In this document: positions 35,401 through 45,675 of the stretch, piece after piece
Numbering within the stretch: the first letter of the stretch is position 1
Layout of the letters: the number at the start of each line of letters is the position of its first letter
From: Zygnema circumcarinatum
Taxonomy: Eukaryota > Streptophyta > Zygnematophyceae > Zygnematales > Zygnemataceae
Length of the DNA stretch: 64,000 nucleotides
NCBI GenBank assembly: GCA_037447605.1
Contig: CM074809.1
Coordinates: 1,841,607-1,905,606 of the forward strand
Direction: 5' to 3'
Program-made: the position numbers and the translations under genes
The notes under the pieces: generated by a model
The model's database searches: none
What the model saw: the letters and a program-made list of their open reading frames with translations, nothing else
Told to the model about the DNA's origin: nothing

Positions 35401-37928
35401 TTCCTTAGACCATTACTTCGGGAAGTCTTAATCATCCAAAATGCCGACAAAATGGAAGGTGGCAATTTGCACATAAACTCACCAGCTGGAGAAAGACTCT
35501 TCGTCACTGTCAGGATCTATCCGCAAAGTCCTTCCCTCTGCAGCGATGGAGCGTAATCCCACCCGCCCGTTTCCCGCACACAACAGAACAAAGAGGCAGT
35601 CCACGGGCAAGCGGCCGAGGCCATGGCAGCTGACGTCAGTGCTCTCTGTCGCCCCCCAGGCAGACTCCGACGGACATCCAAGGACCCATCTGCACAGAAA
35701 GGAGCCGGATAATGGTTTACGAGCTTGCTGCGCATCCATGCTGACTTGTGCATTGTCCTAACATTGTTCAAAACGGTGACTAAAAAAGATTGGATCAGCA
35801 AGATGCTATCCATTTGCTAGGAAAGGTCAGAGGAGCATTGTCAAGCAAGAAGAATCCGACAGCCAAGGGGCTACCTGTCCAACATGCTGTATAGATGCTG
35901 CTATTTATCGTGGCACTAATGTATGTGGCATGACATTGCGGTGATGAGACAGTTAAGAAAGTATTGAACTGAAAGGAAAATTCTGGGTCTGCTGAGATAC
36001 GCTTGTGGAGGATCACTTACCTTCCATCCACTTTGATAGCTGCCAGTCGTTTGTCCTGGGCTTCAAGGGCGACCAGCGAGCCGTGCTGCAACAGCAGTGG
36101 CTTTTCCTCCTCTGCCTGTCCACTAACTTGCGGATTAAAGACGGGGATTCCAAACACCAGCCCACCAGAAGCAGATTCTTCGGCTTCCCTGGGAGATAGT
36201 TGCAGAACAGGCTGCACATCACCGGCCAGTACTGGAGTGCCCCGCACGGTTGGAGAGAGCTGCGGCTCGTCAGCCCAATCCTCCACTCCTGCCTCCTCAT
36301 CATCCCGATCTTTAAACTGCTGCTCTACATCCTTTTGGCTAGTTTGCGTCCTGTCTGCCCTGCATCGCACTGGCTGCAGTCCCTCTTTCTCAGGTTCTGC
36401 CGGTTTAACCTGCTCTACATTAAGAGGCTGGTCTGTTTGATTTAATTTAAGCTTGCCGAGCTGTTGCGCGATTCCTTGAGTGCCTCCGATGGATGTTGAA
36501 GTGACTCTCCCATTGGTTGTTTCCAAATCATCTAAGTAACGCCTTGGGATGGTTTGACTTGGAGAATTCTGCGTCGTGGAAGCTTTATTATTGTTCTGTC
36601 TATAATTTCCCCCTGGAAGAACTCTAGGAGGTGTGCATTGCCTGGAAGCGGGCGCCGAGGACGCATTGACTTTCCTAGTTTCCATGTTTCCCCCATGCGA
36701 AGGTTGGAGCTTAAGGCTTCGTCCTTTCGAATGCATGGAGACAGTCGTGATGTCACTGCACTGACTCCCTGCACCACACGAGTGCAAAGAGTAACTTTTG
36801 TGAGAGGGCTGCGAACCTTTTTTAAGCACAAGGATGCAAAGCTTATTGCGAGCTGGCTGTGGCATTCGTAACTGTATGGCCTGCCAGTTCAAAGAACCTG
36901 TTCTCTAGTTCAGGGGTCGCACATGGAAGCTAACAAAGAGTGTCGCCATAATTGTCATCGTTAAGGCCTTTACTACAGCTGGAAAAATGAATCCCGCAAA
37001 ATGTCAAAACTACACCCGGCACATGTTTGTTATGACATGCGCGCTTATGAGCACCGCCTGCCTGCACGGGCGTCTGGACTTTTCCCTGCCAATCACCACT
37101 GAACTTAAAGTGGCTATTTAGACACGTACTAAGTATAAGTAGTAACAAAAAACACAACGATAGCTAATTGACATGCTTACCTGCGAGATTGGGCATTCTT
37201 GCCTGAGCAGTTGCGCTTGTTGATGCCTCCAGGCTACCCCGTTTGGAGCTCCGCCCCATACCCAACCGAAGCCAGCCGGAGCCATGTCGACTTTGCGACA
37301 TTTCCTTCGCTTGCGCATTTTCAAAGTCATTTTCTTTCGACGTTTTGCTGCTTCCCTTACTTCCCCACCAGGATTTTGACCAGCTGGCCTCCCGAAGAGG
37401 TGAGCTAGTTCTCCCGCCCTCGATGTTCCTCTTTTTCTGCAGGTCCGCATCACGGAGTACGTTCTTCTCGCCGTCTCTGCTGGATTGTCTGAAAGTTTTA
37501 TTTCGGCCAGGGCCAACTTCTATGCTATCTTTTGATATTGAGGGAAAATCCACTACCGCGCCCTCAGCTCCGGAACCAAACGTCTCTTCCTCAACAGCGC
37601 CATAAATTTCTTCGTGATGTCCTTCCAAAGAGGAGCGTCGACCGAGAACGCCCTTCTTCCAAGATTGACCTTCCTTTAAACCTATCGATCCGTAAACAGC
37701 AGACTTGCGTTGCATGGAAGGCGTGGGAGGATCCTCTTTCGTATTGACCTCTGAGGGAGAAAATGAAAATGACTTCTGGACAACAGAAGCGCGCAGCTGC
37801 TCAGTTGCCTCAAGCATTGCGTCACTGAACGCGGGACTCAAAAACAGGGCGGTCCTCGGAAACGGGGAGGCATCTCCACCAGCCGCCTCAAGGCCTTCAG
37901 AGTCTTGCGAGTCGGGACTGTCTGACAT
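32482..37928 (-). CDS. large protein of unknown function, mostly disordered with coiled coil
   Basis: Not recognised. Seven exons join in phase to about 1271 residues: 37928-37181, 36897-36021, 35689-35483, 35232-35004, 34688-34589, 34403-34036 (donor uncertain) and 33768-32482. Residues 1-490 are Ser/charged and look disordered (start MSDSPDSQDSEG). A middle part of about 200 residues looks globular and hydrophobic: GSLVALEAQDKRLAAIKVDG, WVLGCPSESAW, DCLFVLLCAGNGRVGLRSIA, WVFQEAEMFLALPQERGKPG and GPALLVSVLCPTRSLRVSVWG. The short repeated hydrophobic strands suggest an all-beta fold. A coiled-coil part follows (VQQLREKLHTLEDERKQ, ALEHRLTTAKDEAEELGEKL), then about 430 Lys/Ser/Pro-rich residues including a tandem RVSALKD/RVSALKE. 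Scaffold-like architecture; function open. Confidence 0.7.
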
Positions 37929-39585
37929 GGCTGCGCCACCGCCTCTCTCCCTCGCTCCCACTGCCTCCCTCTCCCTCTCCCTCTCCCTCTCCCTCTCCCT
38001 CTCCCTTGTCCACTTCCACTTCCTCTCCCTCTCCCTCTCCCTCTCCCTCTCCCTCTCCCTCTCNNNNNNNNNNCCCTCTCCGTCTCCCTCTCCCTCTCTC
38101 TCTCCCTCTCCCTCTCCCACTTCCTCTCCCTCTCCCTCTCCCTCCCCCTCCCTCTCCCCGTCCCTCACCCTCCCTCCGCCTTGAAGGGCGCCCGCCCGCC
38201 CGAGCTCTGAAGGCCGTTGAGCGGTTCAAATTTGAACGCCGCGCCGTCCACTGCTAGCCGTAGGGCGTAGGCCCAGCCACACGACACGATACGATACGAT
38301 ACACAGTACGTCGCGATACGATACGACCGTACGGCTCGTGCTGCAGCGCGACGACACGGACGACGTTCGGAGATTTTGGCCCTCTCACCCTTCCGTACGC
38401 AGGTACCGTTTTCATGTTCATGCGCAAATCTGAGTGCTTAAAGCGAGTACTCGTCATTCCACTTTTGTGACCTATAACGCGGGAACCAGGTACTGATTTC
38501 GAACAAGTGGCGCCTCGCAGCATACGGTGGTGGATGGTTTTGCGTGCCTGGCAGAGGGCCGGACCGGCCGCCGCTTGATTGCACAGGTCGCAATGGAGAG
38601 GGCCCTCAGTGGTGGCCTCAGTGCCGCTCAGCGTTGACCAGTGCTGACACATTCGTGCGGGCTGCAAGTCTCGATGGGCGTCTTGGAATCCAAAAAGCAG
38701 ATTCAAACCGGAGATTGCATAGCTAGCTTGTCACTTTTTAATGTAGATTTCTTTTGTCCAATTGCGTTCGTTGACAAAACTCACTGTGAGGTGGGCCTAA
38801 AAACATGAAGGGAAGTAATAGATTATACAAAGCTTTACGAAAACAAATTCTTTTAACGGGCACAGACATTCAAGGAAAAAAAAAAAAAAAAAAAAAACCA
38901 AGCAGTCAACAGGATTTGCGAAGGAGTAAACAGCTTAGACAAAACCCGGCATGATGGGAAACTAGCGAAGGAGGGTAAGTCGTGAAAACAATGCAAACTA
39001 CGAATGAGGAATAATTCTTTTCTTAATCAATAACATGCTGTGACCTTATAAGAGCACCAAATGGCCAATGGAAGGTCACCTGGTCAGGGGGGTCATGAGA
39101 AGTGGCCACAGGTCATGACCCGGTCATGGATTTGTTCTTCCCATGACCTCCACTCTCAAGGCAGGACAGCTGCTCCGCCGCTGCTCTGCACTCTGTCGCG
39201 GCTTTAACAGGCGGAAAATTCCTGACTACCTTGCATAGAAATTAGGGGGGATCAGCAAGAGCCAGTTGGACCACAGTAGGGTGAAACGGAGCAAGTCCTG
39301 CACGGAACAGGACTCTGTCAAAGCCGGCTTGATGAGGCCGAATGGCGCTTGACGCGAGCTCCCAGTGGGCCTTGAAGGAAAAAAAGAAAGGAACGAGTTT
39401 TGTACTGACATTGAACCCCTCCATGGGGCATGCACACACTGTTGTTACCATCCGTTCACCGATGGGCGAGTACACTGAAAGTTTCTTGTTGAATATAGCG
39501 GGCTTAGCAGAAAGATACAGTGAAGAAGGCAACCTCCAACAACCTCTTCAGTCCACTCCCCTCCTATCGGCATATGTACAAGATG
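37929..39585. other. intergenic: CT-repeat leader with assembly gap, GTACGG and CGATAC repeats
   Basis: Immediately upstream of the large unknown gene is a (CTCCCT)n tract (37970-38160) interrupted by 10 unknown bases (38064-38073). Further up lie ACGAT pentamer repeats (38286-38326), CGTACGG motifs, and a poly-A run (about 38877-38897). The segment 39000-39585 is probably the 3' UTR of the LYR gene. No gene recognised. Confidence 0.5.
38064..38073. other. assembly gap of 10 N inside CT repeat
   Basis: Ten N bases within the (CTCCCT)n tract, so the repeat length upstream of the large unknown gene is not known. Low complexity probably caused the gap. Confidence 0.95.
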
Positions 39586-41278
39586 TCACCGAGACACAGG
39601 CTGCCCTGTGCGCAATGCTTCCTCGTCCTCTCTCACTATCGCCTCTCGTTTTTTCAAAAACTGCAAAGGAATGAACAAAGAAAGCGTACTGTTAGGGAAC
39701 AATGAACACTAAGTTCATCCTGTCTTCGTGCTACACTGGAAGAAACGCGAGCACAATCCTCCAAATAGAATAAAAACATTCTTCCTTCAGCAGTCCATGC
39801 AGGATTTACTCACCTTGTCTATAGCTACCTGAACTGCATCGCGGCCTCCGACCAGGAGCCGTGCGATCTGTCACATGACAACTGATAAACATTGAGTGAG
39901 AGAAAGGCGAAATTGCCGCAACCAAAGAATGCAAGCGACACGTTTGTGTAAATTACGCATCACGATGTGATCATAAAGCCACTGCATAACCTTCAGCTGC
40001 CCGTTCAGAGTGGTGTACAATTTCCCATTATAGCTACATACTTGGTTACATCAACTCTTGAGCTGGAACTGTACGCGCCATTCTCCGAGCTCCTGACGAA
40101 GGGCAGCCTCTTTGATACAAGTCAACTATCTAAGCCAAAGACTTACATATGGCAATGTAGAAAGCATGTCTGATTGTGTATCAGCAGCACAATCGTCCCC
40201 ATGCACATTCCTCCAATCCAATAGAGCCATTTTGCCCCCTAAGTTCGCAAGCCATCTCACCATCTCCGGGTCCGTTTCAAAGCGCGCCGCCTCAAACTCC
40301 TTCCGTGCGCTGCTCCGAATTAGGTCACGCCTGGGAGAGCCACCCACACTCTGGAGGCTTCAGCCACCCCAACGCTCTCTCACGTAGCACAAGAAGGGCA
40401 TAAAAAGGGCATAAAAAATTGCAAAAAGCGTTCGGGCCAATCGAAGAGAGGTAAGGTATTTTTGTCAGCCGGCTACATTACAGGGTTCAAACGTTTCCTA
40501 TTGACCAGTAAATAAATAAAAGACACAATGCTCAAATTCTCTTCCAACTAATCAACCTTTTCAATATTCCAAATAGATCAATTCCAATGCCGTTTAGGCC
40601 ATACCAAACCACTCCCTGCTCGTTGCGCCAAACAAATAGACGAGATGTTCGCAGCACTTGGCGGTACCTGAGATCACGTGTAACCACCACGACCATTCAT
40701 TATAAAATAACGTGAGCTATCGCCACTGTCGAAGGCCTAGCACCCACAAGGACCGCTCAAATAATCCAGTTCCTGTCTGTTACAGGATGTCCAAAACACA
40801 GAGAGTTGCTGCTTGGGCTACATGGAGAATAATGCGGCAGGAACAGGACTGCAAGCAGAGAGAGAGTTAAAAAAGGAAACAGCAGAGCAAAGGAGCTAAC
40901 GTGAACGAAAACACTCGGTTCAAGTACATGAAATCTGGCATGTTTCCTAGTTACGACGACGAGGCAGGCACATGCCGCTATAAAAACCAAAATAAACACT
41001 GCTAAGCATGTCAAACCCAATAAATAAGCACATACTCACAACGAGAGCGCTTCTCTCCGCGTACTGGTGAGCCGTCGATCAGCTTCCTCTGGAGACTCTT
41101 CTTTCGGCTTCGCCAAATGCTGCTCAATGATTTCCGCCACCTCGCCATATCCGGAGCTCGTCCGCATTCCACGAGTCGCCTGTCCCTGCTTCCAGCCGCC
41201 GTGGACAGAAGCAACTGCTCCATGCAGGCGAGAAGACACAGAGAGCAGAACCACTCGCCTCCCCATACTCAGGGTCAT
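39586..41278 (-). CDS. LYR-motif (complex1_LYR) mitochondrial protein
   Basis: Small LYR-family protein; such proteins act in mitochondria as assembly factors for respiratory complexes or Fe-S proteins, bound to acyl-carrier protein. Exons 41278-41040, 40667-40610, 40350-40261, 39867-39814 and 39660-39586 join in phase to 171 residues. The motif SLYRQVLRTSR starts near residue 79 and crosses the exon 1/2 junction. Downstream, RRDLIRSSARKEFEAARF and IARLLVGGRDAVQ resemble LYRM2-like proteins. The first 45 residues (MTLSMGRRVVLLSVSSRL...) are basic and hydroxylated without acidic residues, fitting a presequence. The exon 2 donor (GTTTGG) is weak but is the one that keeps the frame. The gene is divergent from the SDR gene at 41752. 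The exact client protein is unknown. Confidence 0.85.
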
Positions 41279-41751
41279 TGCATAACTCTACAATAATGCC
41301 TTCTGGACAGAGAGCCCGTCCCTGAACCTCAAAAAGATGCGGAGCTCAACGAGGTCCGCCATGGCCGCGCCAGCCCTGCTCTCTCTCTCTGCCCTCCCCT
41401 GCGACCCCTCCAGCCTCCGACCATGCCTAGCTTCCTCCAATGGGAACTCGCCACGTACGCAAGGTCGCGAGGCGTCGACCAGTCATAGACTGCCACGTCA
41501 ACGACACGTGACGAACCACTATTGGCTTCCGCTTGGAAGGCAGCCCCGGTGGATCCGGGAGAGCAAATTTTCCACTTGGATTGGGGTATGAAATGGCGGC
41601 CATTGATTCGTTGAATGTTTATCCCGCGCGTGTGCACCGACAGTTGCCTGTTCCGGGTCATCAGGTAGATCTCGCGTAGATCAGCAAAGCGCTGATTTAT
41701 AGCAGGCCCTTTCCCCCTCTTGCGCCCTCTGCTGTTCTGGGAGCTAAGTCC
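41279..41751. promoter_or_regulatory. shared divergent promoter region
   Basis: 473 bp separates the start codons of the LYR protein (minus) and the short-chain dehydrogenase (plus). It contains CACGTACG near 41453 and CACGTGACG near 41507, both with ACGT cores, and GC-rich flanks. Two genes with organelle-type N-termini sharing one interval suggests a bidirectional promoter; transcription starts were not identified. Confidence 0.5.
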
Positions 41752-44235
41752 ATGGCGACCATGGCGGCCCGGGGGGCGCGCAGCAGTGCCGCCCTAAGGA
41801 GAGCGCTGGGGGAGTTTGGCGGACGCGAAGGAGCAGCGCAGGTAGCAAGGGAGGGAGGGATGGGCTGCTGCGGGGAGTGGCTGCACAGGAGGAGGACATG
41901 CAGGGCGGCTGGTCGTGATTGGAGCATGTTAGGGTTCAGTAAGGGCATCTTCGCAAGTGTTTTCGTGTGCGCTAGTATTTAAGCCCTCTTTTATGTTCAA
42001 TTATGAGCACTTGTTGCTCCACATGAGCGAGAAATGCCGCGGGGTTCATGTTTTGAGAAGTCGGAGGTGTCTCAAGTCTGGCGGCATATGGTTCCAGGCG
42101 CTGCTGGCTGCTGGGTGATGGCTGCTGCAGGATCTGTGCAGGCGGCCATGGCGGACTCTTCTGCGGGAGGTTATGACCGAAAGGGTGCTGCCAGCTGGCA
42201 AGTTGGAGGGGAAGGTGGCAATCGTTACAGGCGCTGGCGGGTTAGTCGCATTCTCAGCTCCCCTTCATCAATTTCTCGCTTTCCCTTTTTTCTAGCAATT
42301 GTACTCATTGATCACAGCAGTCGTCTGAATTGCTTACTTTCCTGCAGCAATGCGCAATTTTTGACTATTTTAAGACGCAACTATTGCGGCAGCTTCGAAT
42401 ATTTCGTTCACACAAAGCAGACAAGAAATTAAACTACATTGGTGACAAGTGTTTCAGAACCGCACCGCTGCTTCGAAGCTCAATTCCCACAATAGAGGTT
42501 ACTAGGGTGAAACAAAGGATAACATAAACGCTATAAATGAACAGAAGTAATGAACCAAAGTATTCATATCACAATGCACAAGGCAATTGCGTCACGCCAG
42601 CACGATGACTAAGCCAATACCGAGTGACTAAGATATTGCAAAAGATCGACATGATCATGCAGTTACTGACCCTTGAAAACTTGGTCTAATCACAAGAACA
42701 TTGTGAACGTTTTCTTCTTATTTCCTGCGCATTCCCCCTTCCCCTCTGCCTACTACTTTCTCTGCCTTAATTCCCCATCCTTCCCTCTTTTTTCCCTAAA
42801 TACTATAGACTAGAGTAGACTACAATCCTGAGGGGAGAATTTTTTACCTCCATTTCAGAGGCATTGGGCGGCATGCCTCCGTCCTGTTCGCCCACGAGGG
42901 TGCCGCAGTGGTGACCACCGACTTCAACATCGCAGCAGCAGTGCGAACAGCAGACGCTATAACGGATTTTGGAGGAAAAGCTATTGCAGTTAGTGGAAAC
43001 ATTGCAGATTCAAATGATGTGAAGGCCATCATTGCCACCGCTGAGGTGAATAGTTGGCTTCACCTTCTTCCAGGCCCAACTTTTTCTTTGGCTCGTTGCG
43101 TCAGAGCCGCTAGTAACGATAATATCTCTGAATACATATCACATGCAGATCCGCTGTGTTATGATCTTACATTCACTGCCTTTGGGTGTTCTGTTTATTG
43201 CTTGGAGCAGAGGGAGTTTGGAGGACTGCATATTCTTTTCAATAATGCGGGAATTATGGAGAGTGAGGATGACGATGCCGTGAATACTCCAGAAGAAGTG
43301 ATTGAGAGAACGCTTGCAGTCAACGTGAAGGTGAGAGTGAGAAGAAAAGCATAGGTCTGCGGAAACGAAAAGTTTCTGCCATATGTTTTGCCCGGAGGCA
43401 GGATTGCATGACTCCACTGGACTCCGTCAGCTACAAACGCGTCATGTATATCACACAATGGCAAGGAAACTTTCAATTCAGATTACAAATCCGACCTTTT
43501 GGCGCACCTTTTCAGGGGGTGATGTACGGCTGCAAACATGGAATTCCCCTTATACGGAAGTCAGGGGGGGGATCCATCATCAATACTGCCTCATTTGTGG
43601 CATTCATTGGTGCGGCCACCCCACAGGTGTGCGCATAATTGGCGTGCCCCTTTCTTTGGAGCTCACCTTGAGAATCCAGTGAACCTAGAATGAGTGTCGT
43701 GCTTTGACTGATTTTTGTAGCAGATTTCATCTTTCTAATTCTTAGATGGAGTTCCTCCACCTGCAAGTCAAGCAGATATTAACGCATCATGAGGGAGTGT
43801 CAGGTTGCGTATACAGCAAGCAAGGGAGCTGTTCTGGCATTCACCCGCGAACTGGCAGTAATTCATGCTCGGGAGAACATTCGAGTGAACGCCCTTTGCC
43901 CTGGACCCCTGAGAACGGAACTCCTTATGAAGGTCAGCCTTGAAGCAGGACATGATTCCTCCATTGTGTCCTTCGGATGTGCGACAATGGTCTCAACTCC
44001 GAGAGTGCAGTTTTCTTACCCATCTCCGCCAGTGCAGGTTTTGGACACGGAGGAGAAGAAGCAGCGGAGGCTCGTTCACATTCCCATGGGCCGCTTTGGA
44101 GAGGCGGCAGAGATGGCCAAAGCAGCGCTGTTTCTCGCCTCGGAGGACAGCTCCTTCATGACAGGCGCGAGTCTCCTCGTGGATGGCGGGATCACCGCCG
44201 CCTACACCACGCCCCTCTCTCCAGGCAGTTCCTGA
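41752..44235 (+). CDS. short-chain dehydrogenase/reductase, organelle-targeted
   Basis: Classical NAD(P)-dependent SDR oxidoreductase; substrate unknown. Exons 41752-41841, 42131-42240, 42859-43045, 43211-43330, 43516-43626, 43804-43932 and 44038-44235 join in phase to 314 residues. The cofactor motif is VAIVTGAGGGIG, the structural motif LFNNAG, the active-site serine is in GGSIINTAS and the Tyr/Lys pair in VAYTASKGA. A typical GPLRTELL loop and the C-terminus GASLLVDGGITAAY follow. The catalytic body is certain. The first exon (MATMAARGARSSAALRRAL) reads as a mitochondrial- or plastid-type presequence and is phase-compatible, but it is inferred; a shorter start at 42173 (MTERVLPAGK) would give 300 residues. 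Confidence 0.9.
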
Positions 44236-45675
44236 CATCCTCCGGTGCATTGCTATGCTGCAGCAGGTCGTAGTGGTAGGAAATAAGCTTTTTTGTCATA
44301 GATTGAAATTGGGATTCGTTCTTTGTTGTTTCTTGGCTAGAGTTGGAAATAGATTGTCGACAAACAAGCATGCATGCATGCATTTCTCTCTATTAGATGA
44401 GGCAGTTTGTATATTCCCCTGGACTGATGTCTGGAAAATCCCATTGACAGAATTTATTTTGGTTACGAATACCTCAACCATGACCTCGACTGACGCCTCG
44501 TTTCAAATCTAACTCCAAATTTTCCCACTTGCTTGCAATTAGACAGAATGTCTCATGTCCATGAAGATGAACACGTCCATGTCCACAAACAAATCCCATG
44601 TCCATCTCATATCCCCTGAGGCCCGTGTCCAAGTAGACGAGTCCCTCGTCCTGCCCAAGGCGCACCCCTCTACATTCTCCTTCTCCAACAAGTGAGTGTT
44701 AACTTTGCATATCACATCACATCACATCACATCGCCTTAGCCGGACTGATATGATGAGCTGGCCGCCAACACTGAAGGTTGGACGGATGCTAGCAGGCCC
44801 TTGAAGGGCGACATGCTCAAGGGAGGCGTGTACTGCAGCTGTTATCCGACTCTGGATTTATACTTCTTCGCTGTCAGGGCTGCCCAGGAGGGAAATGCGC
44901 GGCAGGGGTTGTGCATGCATGGCCTCACCGACTGTGCTCCGCGCGTGAGCCACATGACACGCTGTAGAACTGGAACTCTTCGCCAAGGCTCAGGGGGCAG
45001 CACATCACAAAAGCAATGTGTGGTGTGGGCCTCGGTGCTCAGTACACTGCGCCTGGAGTAACCATTTACAATGTCTCAAATCAAATGTAACAAAATTGCA
45101 TCTGAGCCGTCACCAAACAGACTGCAGGCTCACCCACTGCCACCCTCTCAACACAGCCATGAGAAGCAAGACAAAATGTCGCCCACACAAGCGCATGGTC
45201 ACTTCAATCATCATATTGCTTGTGAGAACAGAAAATCTCAGACAAAATTTAAGAATCCTTTTTTACTCGGACATTGTCAGCAACACCGTGGCCGGCGAAT
45301 CGAGGGCTTTCACCGAGAAAAGGCGCAAAAATGAGCGCTTCAATATAAGAAAGAATAACAGTTCGCAGGAGCGAAAAAAATGTAAGTAGGGTTGGTAGTT
45401 GTACAGGCTACAGGCTACAGGATGGAGAGTAGCGGGAAACTACTCCTGCCATTTTGCATCCCGTGCTTGCCATAAGCGGGAGGCTGTGACCTCACAGTAG
45501 TTACCTTGCAAGGTTGCCCCAGAATCTGAACTTGGTGCATAGGAGACTCCTCCCCAGCTTCCACCTCCTCTGGTCCGGTCAGCCAACAATGTTCTAACAA
45601 AGAATCAAATACAGCACACATATGGCACAGCTTATCGACAACTTTCAGCAAAGAATGAATTTAGGTGCTCCCTTC
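44236..45675. other. intergenic with possible exon fragment; (ATCAC)n tract
   Basis: Between two convergent genes. It contains the possible two-exon fragment at 44547-44944 (listed separately) and a CACATCACATC repeat at about 44710-44733 that resembles the end of dispersed repeat R. The rest looks like 3' UTR; nothing else recognised. Confidence 0.45.
44547..44944 (+). pseudogene. two-exon fragment of unassigned gene
   Basis: Exons 44547-44691 and 44797-44944 have good acceptors (TTAGACAG, GCTAGCAG) and donors (GTGAGT, GTGAGC), and the phase carries across. The product contains SPEARVQVDESLVLPKAHP, then PSTFSFSNKPLKGDMLKGG and VYCSCYPTLDLYFFAVRAAQ. Amino-acid composition and order look protein-like, but no family was recognised and no start or stop exons were found between the SDR and EGF genes. 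It may be a relic, an unannotated small gene, or chance. Confidence 0.3.

Noticed and set aside
42034-42432. 132-residue plus frame overlapping SDR exon 2
   Set aside because: It is in a different frame from the TGxxxGIG motif; the SDR frame is phase-linked to exon 1 at 41752 instead.
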